This document shows, piece by piece, positions 1 to 10,597 of a stretch of DNA of 40,571 nt. Within the stretch, counting starts at the first letter, position 1; every line of letters starts with the position of its first letter. The position numbers and the translations under genes were made by a program. The DNA is from Chloroflexota bacterium. GTDB taxonomy: Bacteria; Chloroflexota; Anaerolineae; 4572-78; NAK82. The stretch covers positions 1 to 40,571 of the forward strand of contig JAJRXB010000341.1 of the NCBI GenBank assembly GCA_024276515.1, in the 5' to 3' direction. The notes under the pieces are model-generated. The model was not told where the DNA came from. It saw nothing but the letters and a program-made list of their open reading frames with translations, and ran no database searches.

Positions 1-15
1 CAGTGATCAATTCAC

Positions 16-117
16 CAGACTTCGGAAGTCTGCGAAGGGGGTTTCACCCGGCAGGATTGCCTTGCGGTGCGCAGCAACTCTGTCGGCAAAAGTGCTTTGG
101 CGGACTTCCGAAGTCTC
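16..117. repeat. Pair of short palindromes flanking ~70 bp
   Basis: CAGACTT-CGG-AAGTCTG lies at 16-32. Its reverse complement core, GACTTCCGAAGTC, lies at 103-115. The two sites form an inverted repeat around a spacer that has no coding content I can support. It looks like a small dispersed, non-autonomous repeat, and no function is assigned. Confidence 0.5.
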
Positions 118-146
118 AAGTGTCAAGTGCGTAAGTCCTGTGATTG

Positions 147-266
147 AGAGCGTGTCTGAAAAATGCTCGTAGTGACGACTTCAGTCGTTAATTGCAGGTA
201 TTATTGAGCCAAAACGACTAAAGTCGCTACTACGGACCCTAAACCCTGAATTTTCAGACGCGCTCT
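147..266. repeat. Nested inverted-repeat (MITE-like) element
   Basis: The outer arms, 147-164 (AGAGCGTGTCTGAAAAAT) and 249-266 (AATTTTCAGACGCGCTCT), are near-perfect reverse complements. The inner arms, 169-189 (GTAGTGACGACTTCAGTCGTT) and 213-233, also pair with few mismatches. The whole ~120 bp could fold into one long hairpin. The inner 'CGACTAAAGTCG..ACTAC' motif recurs at 38459-38516, so it belongs to a dispersed family. It lies just beyond the 3' end of ccmF and might also affect transcript ends there. Confidence 0.65.
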
Positions 267-325
267 GAGTGACAAGTAGACGAAGGACGGATGTGAATCT
301 ACTGTTTCACCCTCCCATCGGCCCG

Positions 326-2458
<2,133 letters not shown>

Positions 2459-2467
2459 ATCAGAAAA

Positions 2468-2935
2468 TCAGCGAACTGCTTCTACTTTCTCCTCGGTGAA
2501 GCCACCTTCCTCGTAGCGGGAGGGGCATTTGAGCAAAAGCTCTTGAGCCGTAAACACATTCCCATCGAATTTGCCCTCGACGATGGCTTCGGCGTCGTGG
2601 CGCATCTGGTCGGGCCTGGGCCCGTTGAAGACGACGGGCAGGGTTTCCCCGGTCTCGCCGACGATCTCGAAGCGCAGGATCAGGTCGCGCGAGTTGAAGT
2701 CAATGGTATCGCCCAGCACCTTGCCCGACACACGCACGTTGCGGCCCACAATGGCCGACCCTTTGTCGTGCAGTTCTTCCACGGTCAGAAAGTAGGCGGC
2801 GGTGCTTTGGGTGGCGGTGAAGATGAGGTAGATAATCGCCAGGGCAATCACCGCACCGCCGATGATGAATTTGATGCGTTTGTTGGCCGCGCCGCTGCGG
2901 GCCTGAGATGGGGCTTGAGTTGCCAATTCGGTCAT
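2468..2935 (-). CDS. ccmE: Heme chaperone CcmE, CXXXY variant
   Basis: This 155-residue protein has one N-terminal membrane anchor (about residues 23-43, 'IKFIIGGAVIALAIIYLIF') and an OB-fold domain. The family features are visible: 'TVEEL', 'VRVSGKVLG', 'VVFNGPRPDQMRHDAEAIVEG'. CcmE binds heme covalently in the periplasm or outer-face space and passes it to CcmF. The heme-binding motif near the C-terminus is normally HXXXY, but here it reads C-P-S-R-Y in 'LLLKCPSRYEE', so a cysteine replaces the histidine. CXXXY-type CcmE is a known variant in archaea and some bacteria. A good SD (GGAGGT) lies 9 nt before the ATG at 2935. ccmF follows 9 bp downstream. Confidence 0.93.
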   Translation of the reverse strand: MTELATQAPSQARSGAANKRIKFIIGGAVIALAIIYLIFTATQSTAAYFLTVEELHDKGSAIVGRNVRVSGKVLGDTIDFNSRDLILRFEIVGETGETLPVVFNGPRPDQMRHDAEAIVEGKFDGNVFTAQELLLKCPSRYEEGGFTEEKVEAVR

Positions 2936-2949
2936 TGTTTGTTACCTCC

Positions 2950-2988
2950 ATAGTCTCCAGTCTCCAGTCTCCAATCTCCAGTCTCCAG
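2950..2988. repeat. Degenerate heptamer tandem repeat (AGTCTCC)n
   Basis: Plus strand 2951-2987 is about five copies of a 7-bp unit, AGTCTCC/AATCTCC, lying between the peptidase-propeller gene and ccmE. On the minus strand this reads GGAGACT repeated, immediately upstream of the real ccmE SD. It resembles short tandemly repeated sequences seen in intergenic regions of some bacterial genomes. Confidence 0.7.
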
Positions 2989-2997
2989 CCCCCAATC

Positions 2998-4743
2998 CTA
3001 TGGCCGCACCGACGACCACCACAACCGGGCATCGGCCGGCAAAGGAACGCCTTTGAGGGCGATCAAAAATGGGTAATCACCCACCTGGAGCATTTGATCG
3101 TAGGTAAAGTACCGGTCCAGCTCGAACTGCGGGTACACCTCTTGCATCGCCGCGTACCAGGGCAGACCCTCTGTCTTCTGGTAGTGCCAGTATTCAAACG
3201 CTTTAAAGTGCCAGGTCCAGCTAAAGTCGTCGTCGTGCCACGAGGAGATGCGGGTCCAACCGTATTCGCGGGCCAGGGCGGTGAAGTCCACGTAATAACC
3301 GTGCAGCATCGGCTTTTCGATGCCCCCCTGGTCGGGGGCAAGCTCGGCCCGTGCCCGGTAGCTGTAATCCCAGGTGTTCACGGTGATGGGCCGGCCGCAG
3401 GCTCCACTCTGATCGATGCAGCGCAAGAAGACCCGCCAATAGGTCTCGCCGCCCATGTCGTCGCGAGCGATCTCCATCACCTGGCCGTCGTCGGTGCGAT
3501 ACTCGAACAGGGTGTCCACGGCGCGTCCACTTTTGTGCCAGCTCGCGTATTCCGACGTGTCGTTGAAAAAGTCGTAGGGACGCCACGCCTCCGACACCTG
3601 CCCCAGGAAGTCGTAACCCACTTCGTCGGCCAGCCGGCGACGGAGGGCGCTGTACGAGTCGTCCACCCGGTCGCTCAGGTAGGGGGTCATGGCCGGGGTG
3701 GGCAGGCGCAACCCGGCCACCGGCACCAGGTCCCAGGGTTCGCCGCTGCCACTCTGGCTGGGGGTCAGTTCCTCCACGTACAGGGGCGAAGGTCCGGCGT
3801 CGCTCAGCCCGGCCGCCGGTGTGCCGTAGTCGATGGCAGAGGCGCTCCAGGCGGGACGTCCATCCAGCCAGGCCACTTCGGTCAGGCGGGTGGGCAACTG
3901 GTGCGTTTGGCCGGGAGTCAACCACAAAAGCTGTTCGCCGTCAAAGCGCCGGTGGAGCACCGCCAATCGCTCCCCCTCCGGCGACCAGGTTGGGCCGTCG
4001 TCTCGTCCCAGCCAGGTGACTTGGGTGACCGGCCCGCCGTCGGCGGGCGGGGCGGCGATGGTCATCGTATAAACCTCGCGCTCGCCCAGCCAGTTGCGGA
4101 CGAAAGCCAGCCGGGTCCCATCGGGGCTCCAGGCGGGCCATTCCTCGGCGGCCTGGCTGTTTGTGAGTTGGGCCAGCGCGCCGGTTTCCAAATCCAGCGC
4201 AAACAGGTCCTTGTCGCCCATCCGCCAGGAGGTAAAAGCGATGCGGGTTCCATCGGGACTCCAGGCCGGCGCAAAATCGCCGGCCGGCGAGTCGGCGGTC
4301 AGATTCCAAAGCGCGCCGCTGTCTAAATCTATTGCCCACACGTCCAGGTCGCCGGCGCGAAACGATTCAAAGGCGATTTGCGTCCCATCGGGGCTCCAGG
4401 CGGGTGCGCCGTCGTAGGCCGGGTGATCGGTCAGGCGCGTCTGCCGGCCGGACGTCAGGTCCAGGATGTAAAGGTCCCAGTTTCGATCCCGGCGCGAGGC
4501 AAAGGCCAGCTTCGTTCCATCGGGCGAGTAGGCCGGGTCTCGGTCTTCGTAGGGATCGTCGGTCAGTTGCCGCAAGTCGGCACCGGTTTCATCTGCGCTG
4601 TAAAGGTCCCACTGGCCGCGCCGATAGGCGGCGAAAGCGAGACGCGACGAGTCACCAGCAGCCTGGAGGTCGGGATGCGCCACCATCGGCCATATGAGCA
4701 AAATGACCAGGCCGGCGATGATCTCGTATCTGAGATGTGACAT
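2998..4743 (-). CDS. TolB-like beta-propeller fused to M15/VanY-like peptidase domain
   Basis: About 581 residues from the ATG at 4743; the ORF track extends to a GTG at 4773. The N-terminus (MSHLRYEIIAGLVILLIWPM) looks like a signal peptide or membrane anchor. The next ~260 residues contain repeated PD40 blades of the type 'PAWSPDGT+IAF', 5-6 copies, as in TolB. The C-terminal ~230 residues carry S-W-H-K-S-G-R-A-V-D (ORF-track residues 411-420) and F-E-Y-W-H-Y (526-531). These fit the SxHxxGxAxD and ExWH zinc motifs of the M15 (VanY/D-Ala-D-Ala carboxypeptidase-like) fold. I infer an exported, possibly zinc-dependent wall or peptide hydrolase with a propeller for binding. No strong SD supports either start. 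The gene stands alone, 62 bp upstream of ccmE. Confidence 0.75.
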   Translation of the reverse strand: MSHLRYEIIAGLVILLIWPMVAHPDLQAAGDSSRLAFAAYRRGQWDLYSADETGADLRQLTDDPYEDRDPAYSPDGTKLAFASRRDRNWDLYILDLTSGRQTRLTDHPAYDGAPAWSPDGTQIAFESFRAGDLDVWAIDLDSGALWNLTADSPAGDFAPAWSPDGTRIAFTSWRMGDKDLFALDLETGALAQLTNSQAAEEWPAWSPDGTRLAFVRNWLGEREVYTMTIAAPPADGGPVTQVTWLGRDDGPTWSPEGERLAVLHRRFDGEQLLWLTPGQTHQLPTRLTEVAWLDGRPAWSASAIDYGTPAAGLSDAGPSPLYVEELTPSQSGSGEPWDLVPVAGLRLPTPAMTPYLSDRVDDSYSALRRRLADEVGYDFLGQVSEAWRPYDFFNDTSEYASWHKSGRAVDTLFEYRTDDGQVMEIARDDMGGETYWRVFLRCIDQSGACGRPITVNTWDYSYRARAELAPDQGGIEKPMLHGYYVDFTALAREYGWTRISSWHDDDFSWTWHFKAFEYWHYQKTEGLPWYAAMQEVYPQFELDRYFTYDQMLQVGDYPFLIALKGVPLPADARLWWSSVRP

Positions 4744-4833
4744 TTGCGATTTAGTATGTGTGTATTTAACCACAAACGCATTAACCTAAGATTAAAATTG
4801 TGGGGAATTGTGATGCTGCCGGTCGCTACTGTT

Positions 4834-5226
4834 TCACTCGGAGCGACGGCGCCGGGCATATCGGGCCACGATGTTCACCAATTGCTCTGCCTCTACCGGT
4901 TTGGAGAAGATGGCATCGGCGCCCGCCCTTTCGACGATGTTACCCAACTGCGAACCGGGCCCGACCCAGGCCGAAATCACCACGATGGGCACGTCACCGA
5001 TCTTCGTGTCTCGCCGCACACGGTGGATGACTTCGATGCCGTCGGTCCGAGGCATCATCAAGTCCAATAGAATCAAATCAGGGTCCCACTCACGGGCCTT
5101 GTTGATGCCTTCCAGGCCATCGGTGGCTATTTGAATTTCGACGTCGTCGAGTTGATATTCGAGGATCGCGGCCAGAGCATCGGCCTGATCTTTGGCATCC
5201 TCAATGTACAGGATTTTCGTGGACAA
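4834..5226 (-). CDS. Stand-alone response regulator receiver protein
   Basis: A single CheY-like receiver domain of ~130 residues with no output domain. The N-terminal acidic pair is in 'ILYIEDAKDQ', the phosphoacceptor Asp is in 'LILLDLMMP', the conserved Ser/Thr region is 'VPIVVISAW', and the Lys is in 'AIFSKPVEAEQL'. The track starts at an ATG (5247) with no SD. A TTG at 5226 has a strong SD (GGGAGGTG, ~6 nt spacing) and begins exactly at the domain (L-STKILYIED), so I prefer it. No histidine kinase is adjacent. It probably relays phosphate to a partner encoded elsewhere. Confidence 0.88.
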   Translation of the reverse strand: MSTKILYIEDAKDQADALAAILEYQLDDVEIQIATDGLEGINKAREWDPDLILLDLMMPRTDGIEVIHRVRRDTKIGDVPIVVISAWVGPGSQLGNIVERAGADAIFSKPVEAEQLVNIVARYARRRRSE

Positions 5227-5410
5227 GGGAGCACCTCCCGCCGTCATACTGAAGGCAATCCAATCAGGTGAAAAGGTTTCCCATCAGGGACGCGCGAAAC
5301 GCAATATTTGCCCCTGGCATAGTGCGTAGTTGAACCTGCCTACATTCTACTCGCTTTGTCGCTCTGTGTCCAATTGTGTCCAATAATGTAGTGGTAGAAA
5401 AGTAAGTGAT

Positions 5411-5495
5411 ATGTCATTGCGAGGGAGTGAAACGGACGAAGCAATCCCCGTTCACCAACGGCTGAGACCGCTTCGCCTCCGGCTCGCGGTGACAT
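5411..5495. repeat. ATGTCATTGCGAG...CTCGCGGTGACAT inverted-repeat element
   Basis: The terminal arms ATGTCATTGCGAG (5411) and CTCGCGGTGACAT (to 5495) pair at 11 of 13 positions. The internal sequence 'GAAGCAATCCCC...GAGACCGCTTCG' is typical of the dispersed 'cattgcgag...gaagcaatc' repeats found in many bacterial genomes. It is probably a non-coding mobile or REP-like hairpin. Confidence 0.6.
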
Positions 5496-5643
5496 GTCGG
5501 CACACTTTTCATACACGAGCCAAGCTTTCAATTTGGGGGCGTCTGTTCGCCCTGTAGCGGGCAGACACATACCATCCTGGCACGGGGTCGGCCTGCCCCT
5601 ACTCGTTTTGAACACACCCTAATCCTACGACCGTAGATGCCCC

Positions 5644-5658
5644 AGGTGACTGTCACCT
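5644..5658. repeat. AGGTGACTGTCACCT palindrome, copy 1
   Basis: A 15-bp palindrome around a central base, 36 bp past the stop of the metallophosphoesterase gene. The same 15-mer is at 27721-27735, and its core recurs within the long hairpin at 33563-33611. Its position here is compatible with a transcript-end hairpin. Confidence 0.6.
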
Positions 5659-5693
5659 TCTGCCCTCCCCAAAGGGGAAGTGCGGTTATAGTA

Positions 5694-6656
5694 CTAATCA
5701 TTCGCCGTTTCGGCGCACCCGCCGCTCTGGGTGTACGTGTCTACCACTGTGCCGTCAATGGCGATGAACTGGTAGGAAATGGTGGTCCGGGTGACCGTCA
5801 CCAGCATGGCGCCGAAATTGGCGTTGTATCGAACCTGACTGCCAGGCACGGGCGATCCAAACGAATATTTGCTGGAGCCCCCCAAACCATTGACGAAATA
5901 GGGGAAGCCGTCGAGGACAATGCGTTCATACGTGTGGTCGTGGCCAGACAGGGCCGCGTCGGCGCCCCAGGTTTGGTACGGCCACTGCATGTAGGTGGTG
6001 GGACCGTGCAACCCGGACGAAAAGGGGGCGTGGTGAAAGTAGACCAGGTTCCAGCACGCGCTGGAGGCAGCCAACTGACTCTGCAACCACGTGGCCTGGG
6101 CCGACGTGCTCGACACGCCGTCCGGTTCGTGGGAGTCGCTGTCGAGGGCGAACAGACGCACCGGTCCCCAGGTGAAATCGTAGTAGCGTTCGTTTCCGGG
6201 CAGTGTGAAATAGTTCAGGTATGGCGCAGCGCCGGAGGTGTACCAATCGTGGTTGCCCAGCGAGGGGAAAAAGAGGTTGGTGGTAGCTCCTGCCCCGTAG
6301 CTCCCGGCGTAGGGATAGATGAACTGGTGGTAGTACTGGCCGATGTTCCGGTCGATGGTCGAGGCAGCGCCGCTGGGATAGTTGTTGTCGCCGGTGGTGA
6401 TGACGAAGTCCGGGTCCCAGCTCTTGACCATATCCGCCACGGCCAGTTCTCCCTGGCCGGCCTGGCCGTAATCACCGATGACGGCAAAGCGGACGCTCTC
6501 GCCCCGCATGATGAGCGGCAGCCAGACGACGACGGTGCCGGTGGGTGTGGGTTGCTCCGTCGCCTCGGGCTGCGGCCCGCCCAGCGATTCCTCGACGAAG
6601 GCCGGCGCGAGGCCCAGGGTCAGCAGCAGACTGATGAACAGAAGCAAACGGTGCAT
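5694..6656 (-). CDS. Secreted calcineurin-like metallophosphoesterase
   Basis: About 320 residues from the ATG at 6656; the track start at 6698 adds 14 residues ahead of the signal peptide. The N-terminus (MHRLLLFISLLLTLGLAP) is a signal peptide. It is followed by a Pro/Thr-rich linker and 'VVVWLPLIMRGE', a style common in Chloroflexi exported proteins. The metal-binding motifs of the family appear in order: GDYG, GDNNY, GNHD, YFHH and GHDHTYER. The arrangement resembles purple acid phosphatase or acid phosphatase type enzymes acting outside the membrane on phosphomonoesters. The substrate is unknown. It is transcribed alone; the divergent vapBC promoter starts within ~40 bp of its 5' end. 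Confidence 0.88.
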   Translation of the reverse strand: MHRLLLFISLLLTLGLAPAFVEESLGGPQPEATEQPTPTGTVVVWLPLIMRGESVRFAVIGDYGQAGQGELAVADMVKSWDPDFVITTGDNNYPSGAASTIDRNIGQYYHQFIYPYAGSYGAGATTNLFFPSLGNHDWYTSGAAPYLNYFTLPGNERYYDFTWGPVRLFALDSDSHEPDGVSSTSAQATWLQSQLAASSACWNLVYFHHAPFSSGLHGPTTYMQWPYQTWGADAALSGHDHTYERIVLDGFPYFVNGLGGSSKYSFGSPVPGSQVRYNANFGAMLVTVTRTTISYQFIAIDGTVVDTYTQSGGCAETAND

Positions 6657-6691
6657 CGTGAGCACTCCTGTTATTGCACTCCCCGGTTTTT

Positions 6692-6720
6692 TTGACATCC
6701 CTCTTTTTGACGTATATAAT
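6692..6720 (+). promoter_or_regulatory. Consensus sigma-70 promoter for the vapBC pair
   Basis: TTGACA at 6692-6697 and TATAAT at 6715-6720 are separated by exactly 17 bp, which matches the consensus at all 12 positions. The expected start of transcription is near 6727, about 43 nt before the antitoxin GTG. Such a strong promoter on a toxin-antitoxin operon implies tight repression. Confidence 0.85.
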
Positions 6721-6727
6721 CCTGATT

Positions 6728-6752
6728 GTCGGACGAAATGTCATTTGTCGGA
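6728..6752 (+). promoter_or_regulatory. Candidate antitoxin operator
   Basis: TGTCGGA is repeated directly at 6728-6734 and 6746-6752 (18-bp period). The interval holds an imperfect inverted repeat (CGAAATG/CATTTG). It lies right after the -10 box, where AbrB-type antitoxins usually autoregulate. This is inference from position and symmetry only. Confidence 0.45.
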
Positions 6753-6769
6753 AAATGGAGGAGTAGTCA

Positions 6770-7021
6770 GTGATCATTACGAAGGTAGGACGTCGAGGTC
6801 AAATCACGCTTCCCCGGCCAATCCGTCGCCAATTGGACTTGCAGGAAGGGGATCGGATCGCGTTTGTGCAACGGGGCGACGAGATCATTTTGCAGCCGCT
6901 CACCAAAACCCTGTTCGATCTGCGGGGCAGTGTTCCCGTGTCTGGGCCTCAGGATTTCGCGACCATCCGGCAGCAGGTAGTCGAGACCCACGCACGAAAG
7001 GTCGTCCAGGATGAAACCTGA
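6770..7021 (+). CDS. vapB: AbrB/SpoVT-type antitoxin (VapB-like)
   Basis: This 83-residue protein starts at a GTG (6770) with SD GGAGGAG six nt upstream. The N-terminal ~48 residues are a swapped-hairpin AbrB domain: 'KVGRRGQITLPRPIRRQLDLQEGD' then 'DEIILQPL'. The C-terminal half ('IRQQVVETHARKVVQDE') would be the toxin-wrapping segment. It overlaps the PIN-domain gene by 11 bp, the usual antitoxin-first coupling. The expected role is DNA-binding autorepressor and neutraliser of the downstream RNase. Confidence 0.9.
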   Translation: MIITKVGRRGQITLPRPIRRQLDLQEGDRIAFVQRGDEIILQPLTKTLFDLRGSVPVSGPQDFATIRQQVVETHARKVVQDET

Positions 7022-7439
7022 GCGCGTCTTGGCCGACACCAACCTGTTCTTGCGCTACCTGACCAACGACGTGCCGGAGCAGGCAGACGCCGTCGAGCAG
7101 TTGCTTCGCCGCGCAGCCGCCGGGGAGATGGTCCTGGTTACTAACAGCCTGGTCATCGCCGAGATTGTGTGGGCCCTGGAATCATTCTATCAACTGCCCC
7201 GAGACGACGTCAAAGACAAGGTGTTGGCGATTCTGAACACGCCCGGCCTGGAGGTCGTGGACGGGGATATGGTATTGCGAGCCATCACCTGGTATGCCGA
7301 GAAGAACGTGGACTGGATTGATGCCCACAACGCGGCCTGGTTGTTGACCCGGCAAATGAGGACGGTATACACCTTTGACCACAAACATTTTGCCCGCTTC
7401 GAGGGGATTACGGTCAAGGTCCCAGGAGAGGAAGGGTAG
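7011..7439 (+). CDS. vapC: PIN-domain toxin (VapC-like ribonuclease)
   Basis: 142 residues. The acidic residues of a PIN nuclease site are visible: Asp in 'LADTNLFLRYL', Glu in 'SLVIAEIVWAL', Asp in 'DWIDAHNAAWL' and Asp in 'YTFDHKHF'. VapC toxins are Mg-dependent endoribonucleases, often cutting tRNA or rRNA; the target here is unknown. The ATG at 7011 overlaps the antitoxin. Its last 26 bp overlap the 3' end of the convergent GT2 gene (stop at 7414), so both genes share a 3' tail and no terminator fits between them. Confidence 0.9.
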   Translation: MKPERVLADTNLFLRYLTNDVPEQADAVEQLLRRAAAGEMVLVTNSLVIAEIVWALESFYQLPRDDVKDKVLAILNTPGLEVVDGDMVLRAITWYAEKNVDWIDAHNAAWLLTRQMRTVYTFDHKHFARFEGITVKVPGEEG

Positions 7440-8223
7440 GGCGAACGCCCCTCAAATAGAAATTCATCACCCGATATAGCTGGCGGAATCTTTGAAAAAG
7501 AGAAAACAGCAACCTTTCCGACGGGGAGTAGTAGCGTTTCAACAAACGTTTGTGCTCCTGGCGTAAGACGTATCGATGGAGCTCGCTCTGCCCGCCGGCC
7601 GTGTATCTCACCACGACTTCTGGAATGTGCTTGTAGGCAATCTGCCTTTTCAACAGCCAGAAAAAAAAGAAGTCGTGGTCTGCTTTCAGGCGAAAAGATA
7701 GGTCAAACGCCCGCTCCAGGTAAAGGTCTCTGCTCACAAACCACGACTGCTGGCATATAGAGATCAGAAAGGCAGTGAGGCGATCAAAGGTATCGGGGAA
7801 TCTCAACACACGGCCCTGACCGTTGTCGCCGGCTCCATAGATCGGATGGCGCTGCATGGTCAAAACGTCGCCATAAAAAAAGGGCACTTCTGGGAATTTC
7901 TCGATATAATCAGCCACCGACCGCAGAACATTTTCGTGGATAAAGGTGTCCCCGGCGTTCAGAAAGCAGATGTACCTCCCCCGGCAAAGGGGCAAGGCCC
8001 GATTCATCGCATCGTAAATACCCCCGTCTGGCGCAGAAACCACAGTTGTAACCCCCAAAGCGCGCAACACGTCTACCGTGCCATCGGTCGAACCGCCGTC
8101 TTTGACCACGTATTCGTAGTCCGAAAAAGTTTGGCGATGCACGCTTTGGGCGGTGCGTCGCGCTGCGTCGGCGCAATTCAGGGTGACGGTGACGATGCTG
8201 AACAAGGGCGATTGGGGTCGCAT
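7414..8223 (-). CDS. Glycosyltransferase family 2
   Basis: This 269-residue GT-A enzyme has the N-terminal nucleotide-sugar motif 'FSIVTVTLNCADAARRT', then 'YVVKDGGSTDGTVDVL', 'APDGGIYDAMNRAL' and 'YICFLNAGDTF' (the metal-binding region, with NAGD in place of DxD, as in WcaA/colanic-type GT2). 'QSWFVSRDLY' and 'FRLKADHDFFFFW' follow. It would transfer a sugar onto a lipid-linked or growing glycan at the inner membrane face. It is the last gene of the minus-strand polysaccharide locus, 9 bp after the GT4 gene. Donor and acceptor are unknown. Confidence 0.9.
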   Translation of the reverse strand: MRPQSPLFSIVTVTLNCADAARRTAQSVHRQTFSDYEYVVKDGGSTDGTVDVLRALGVTTVVSAPDGGIYDAMNRALPLCRGRYICFLNAGDTFIHENVLRSVADYIEKFPEVPFFYGDVLTMQRHPIYGAGDNGQGRVLRFPDTFDRLTAFLISICQQSWFVSRDLYLERAFDLSFRLKADHDFFFFWLLKRQIAYKHIPEVVVRYTAGGQSELHRYVLRQEHKRLLKRYYSPSERLLFSLFQRFRQLYRVMNFYLRGVRPTLPLLGP

Positions 8224-8232
8224 AGCGTTATC

Positions 8233-9453
8233 CTACCACAGGCTTTGCTTTCTGGCGAAGGCGACCTGACGGGTGTAAACTCCCAACACCCGCTTCAAGC
8301 CGACGCGCAACAGGTGATATGGTTGATACACGGTCAGATTCCACCAATAGCGTCGTGATGAATACGCCCGGGCCGCCTGGGCAAAGGCTTCCTGGTGAGC
8401 CTGGACCGTTTGATCTACCGAAAACTTTCGGGCTTGCCGATAACCAGAGTCTATCAACCGGGTTCGCAAGGTCGCGTCGAACCAAAGCCTTTTGATAGCC
8501 CTGGCGATTTCGTCCGGCGTGGTGGGGTCAAAATAAAGGGCGGCCTCGCCCGCGACTTCCGGTAAGCTTGTGCGATTGGCTGCCGCTATCGGGCAGCCGA
8601 CGGCCATCGCTTCGACCAGGGGGATGCCAAATCCTTCGAACAGTGACGGAAATATCAACAGGCGCGCCCGACGGTACAGGTAGGCCATCTCCTCCACCGA
8701 CACGAAGCCTATTTGATGCACCAGATCGCCCACCCCATACCGGGCCGCCATCTCATTGAGTTGATACCCGCCGTTCACGTCATTCCCGGTAAAAACAGCG
8801 TTGATGGAAAGTCCTTCATGCTCTTTGAGCAACTGCATCGCTCGTAGCAGGCCGTCGTGATTCTTATGCTGCCACCGATTGGCCGGATAGAGGATAAACG
8901 TCTCTGGCAAAGGATGAGAGGGAGCTTTGGCCACTTCGGCGCTGCGATAGTATCGCTCATCAGCGCAGGGATAGGCAACCACCAGCCTATCTGGCCGCAG
9001 ACGATAGTGGTGAGCTATCGTTTGTTTTGAAAACTGTGAGATGGCGATCACCCGATCAGCCAGGTGGCTGGAGACGCGGAGATACCAGTCCCGGTAGAAT
9101 AGGTCCTGTGGCGTGAAGAACTGGGGGTAATACAAATCTTGGGTGTCGGCCAGGGTGATGACCGTAGGGATGGGCGGGAGAGGCAATGGCTGCAATCCGT
9201 TGATCGGGCTGAAGTACACGTCCAGATCGGCCAGATGTCGTCTGATCTGCCCGATATTTTGCAAAAAAACGGCGTCAGCCTGCCAGTGGTCGGTGCCAAG
9301 TTTGGCTAACTCGGGGACGTTGTGTGGAAAGTAAAAGAATACGAAGGTATCAGTCGTGTCACGGATTAACAACTCACGAAAAAGGTTGATGAAATATTGT
9401 CTCATCCCACCGATGTGGGGTTGAAGAAAATAGCAATTGACGCCGATTCTCAC
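8233..9453 (-). CDS. Glycosyltransferase family 4 (GT-B)
   Basis: 406 residues. The N-terminus 'MRIGVNCYFLQPHIGGMRQY' and the C-terminal 'SLFEGFGIPLVEAMAVGCPIAAANRTSLPEVAGEAALYFDP' block are classic GT4 features. The latter carries the E(X7)E donor-binding motif (first Glu in FEGFG, second in VEAMA). 'YPANRWQHKNHDGLL' marks the linker to the second Rossmann domain. It is a retaining transferase acting in the cytoplasm on the polysaccharide precursor. It sits 4 bp downstream of the fcl-like stop and is clearly co-transcribed with it. Confidence 0.92.
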   Translation of the reverse strand: MRIGVNCYFLQPHIGGMRQYFINLFRELLIRDTTDTFVFFYFPHNVPELAKLGTDHWQADAVFLQNIGQIRRHLADLDVYFSPINGLQPLPLPPIPTVITLADTQDLYYPQFFTPQDLFYRDWYLRVSSHLADRVIAISQFSKQTIAHHYRLRPDRLVVAYPCADERYYRSAEVAKAPSHPLPETFILYPANRWQHKNHDGLLRAMQLLKEHEGLSINAVFTGNDVNGGYQLNEMAARYGVGDLVHQIGFVSVEEMAYLYRRARLLIFPSLFEGFGIPLVEAMAVGCPIAAANRTSLPEVAGEAALYFDPTTPDEIARAIKRLWFDATLRTRLIDSGYRQARKFSVDQTVQAHQEAFAQAARAYSSRRYWWNLTVYQPYHLLRVGLKRVLGVYTRQVAFARKQSLW

Positions 9454-9457
9454 AAGG

Positions 9458-10560
<1,103 letters not shown>

Positions 10561-10597
10561 GATTTGTTATGACTGATGAAAAGCAGACGTGCAAACG

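Larger units (their letters stand above)
5227..5693. other. Gene-free, repeat-rich spacer
   Basis: About 470 bp without a supportable gene. It holds an inverted-repeat element (5411-5495), a stretch with short GC-rich direct and inverted words around 5530-5615 ('GGGCAGACACATACC'-like, similar in style to the hairpin at 38545), and the palindrome at 5644-5658. The 91-aa ORF 5340..5615 runs straight through these repeats and has no family features. Confidence 0.6.

Noticed and set aside
5340-5615. 91-aa minus-strand ORF between the response regulator and metallophosphoesterase genes
   Set aside because: It runs across an inverted-repeat element and other repeat words, has no family features and no SD.
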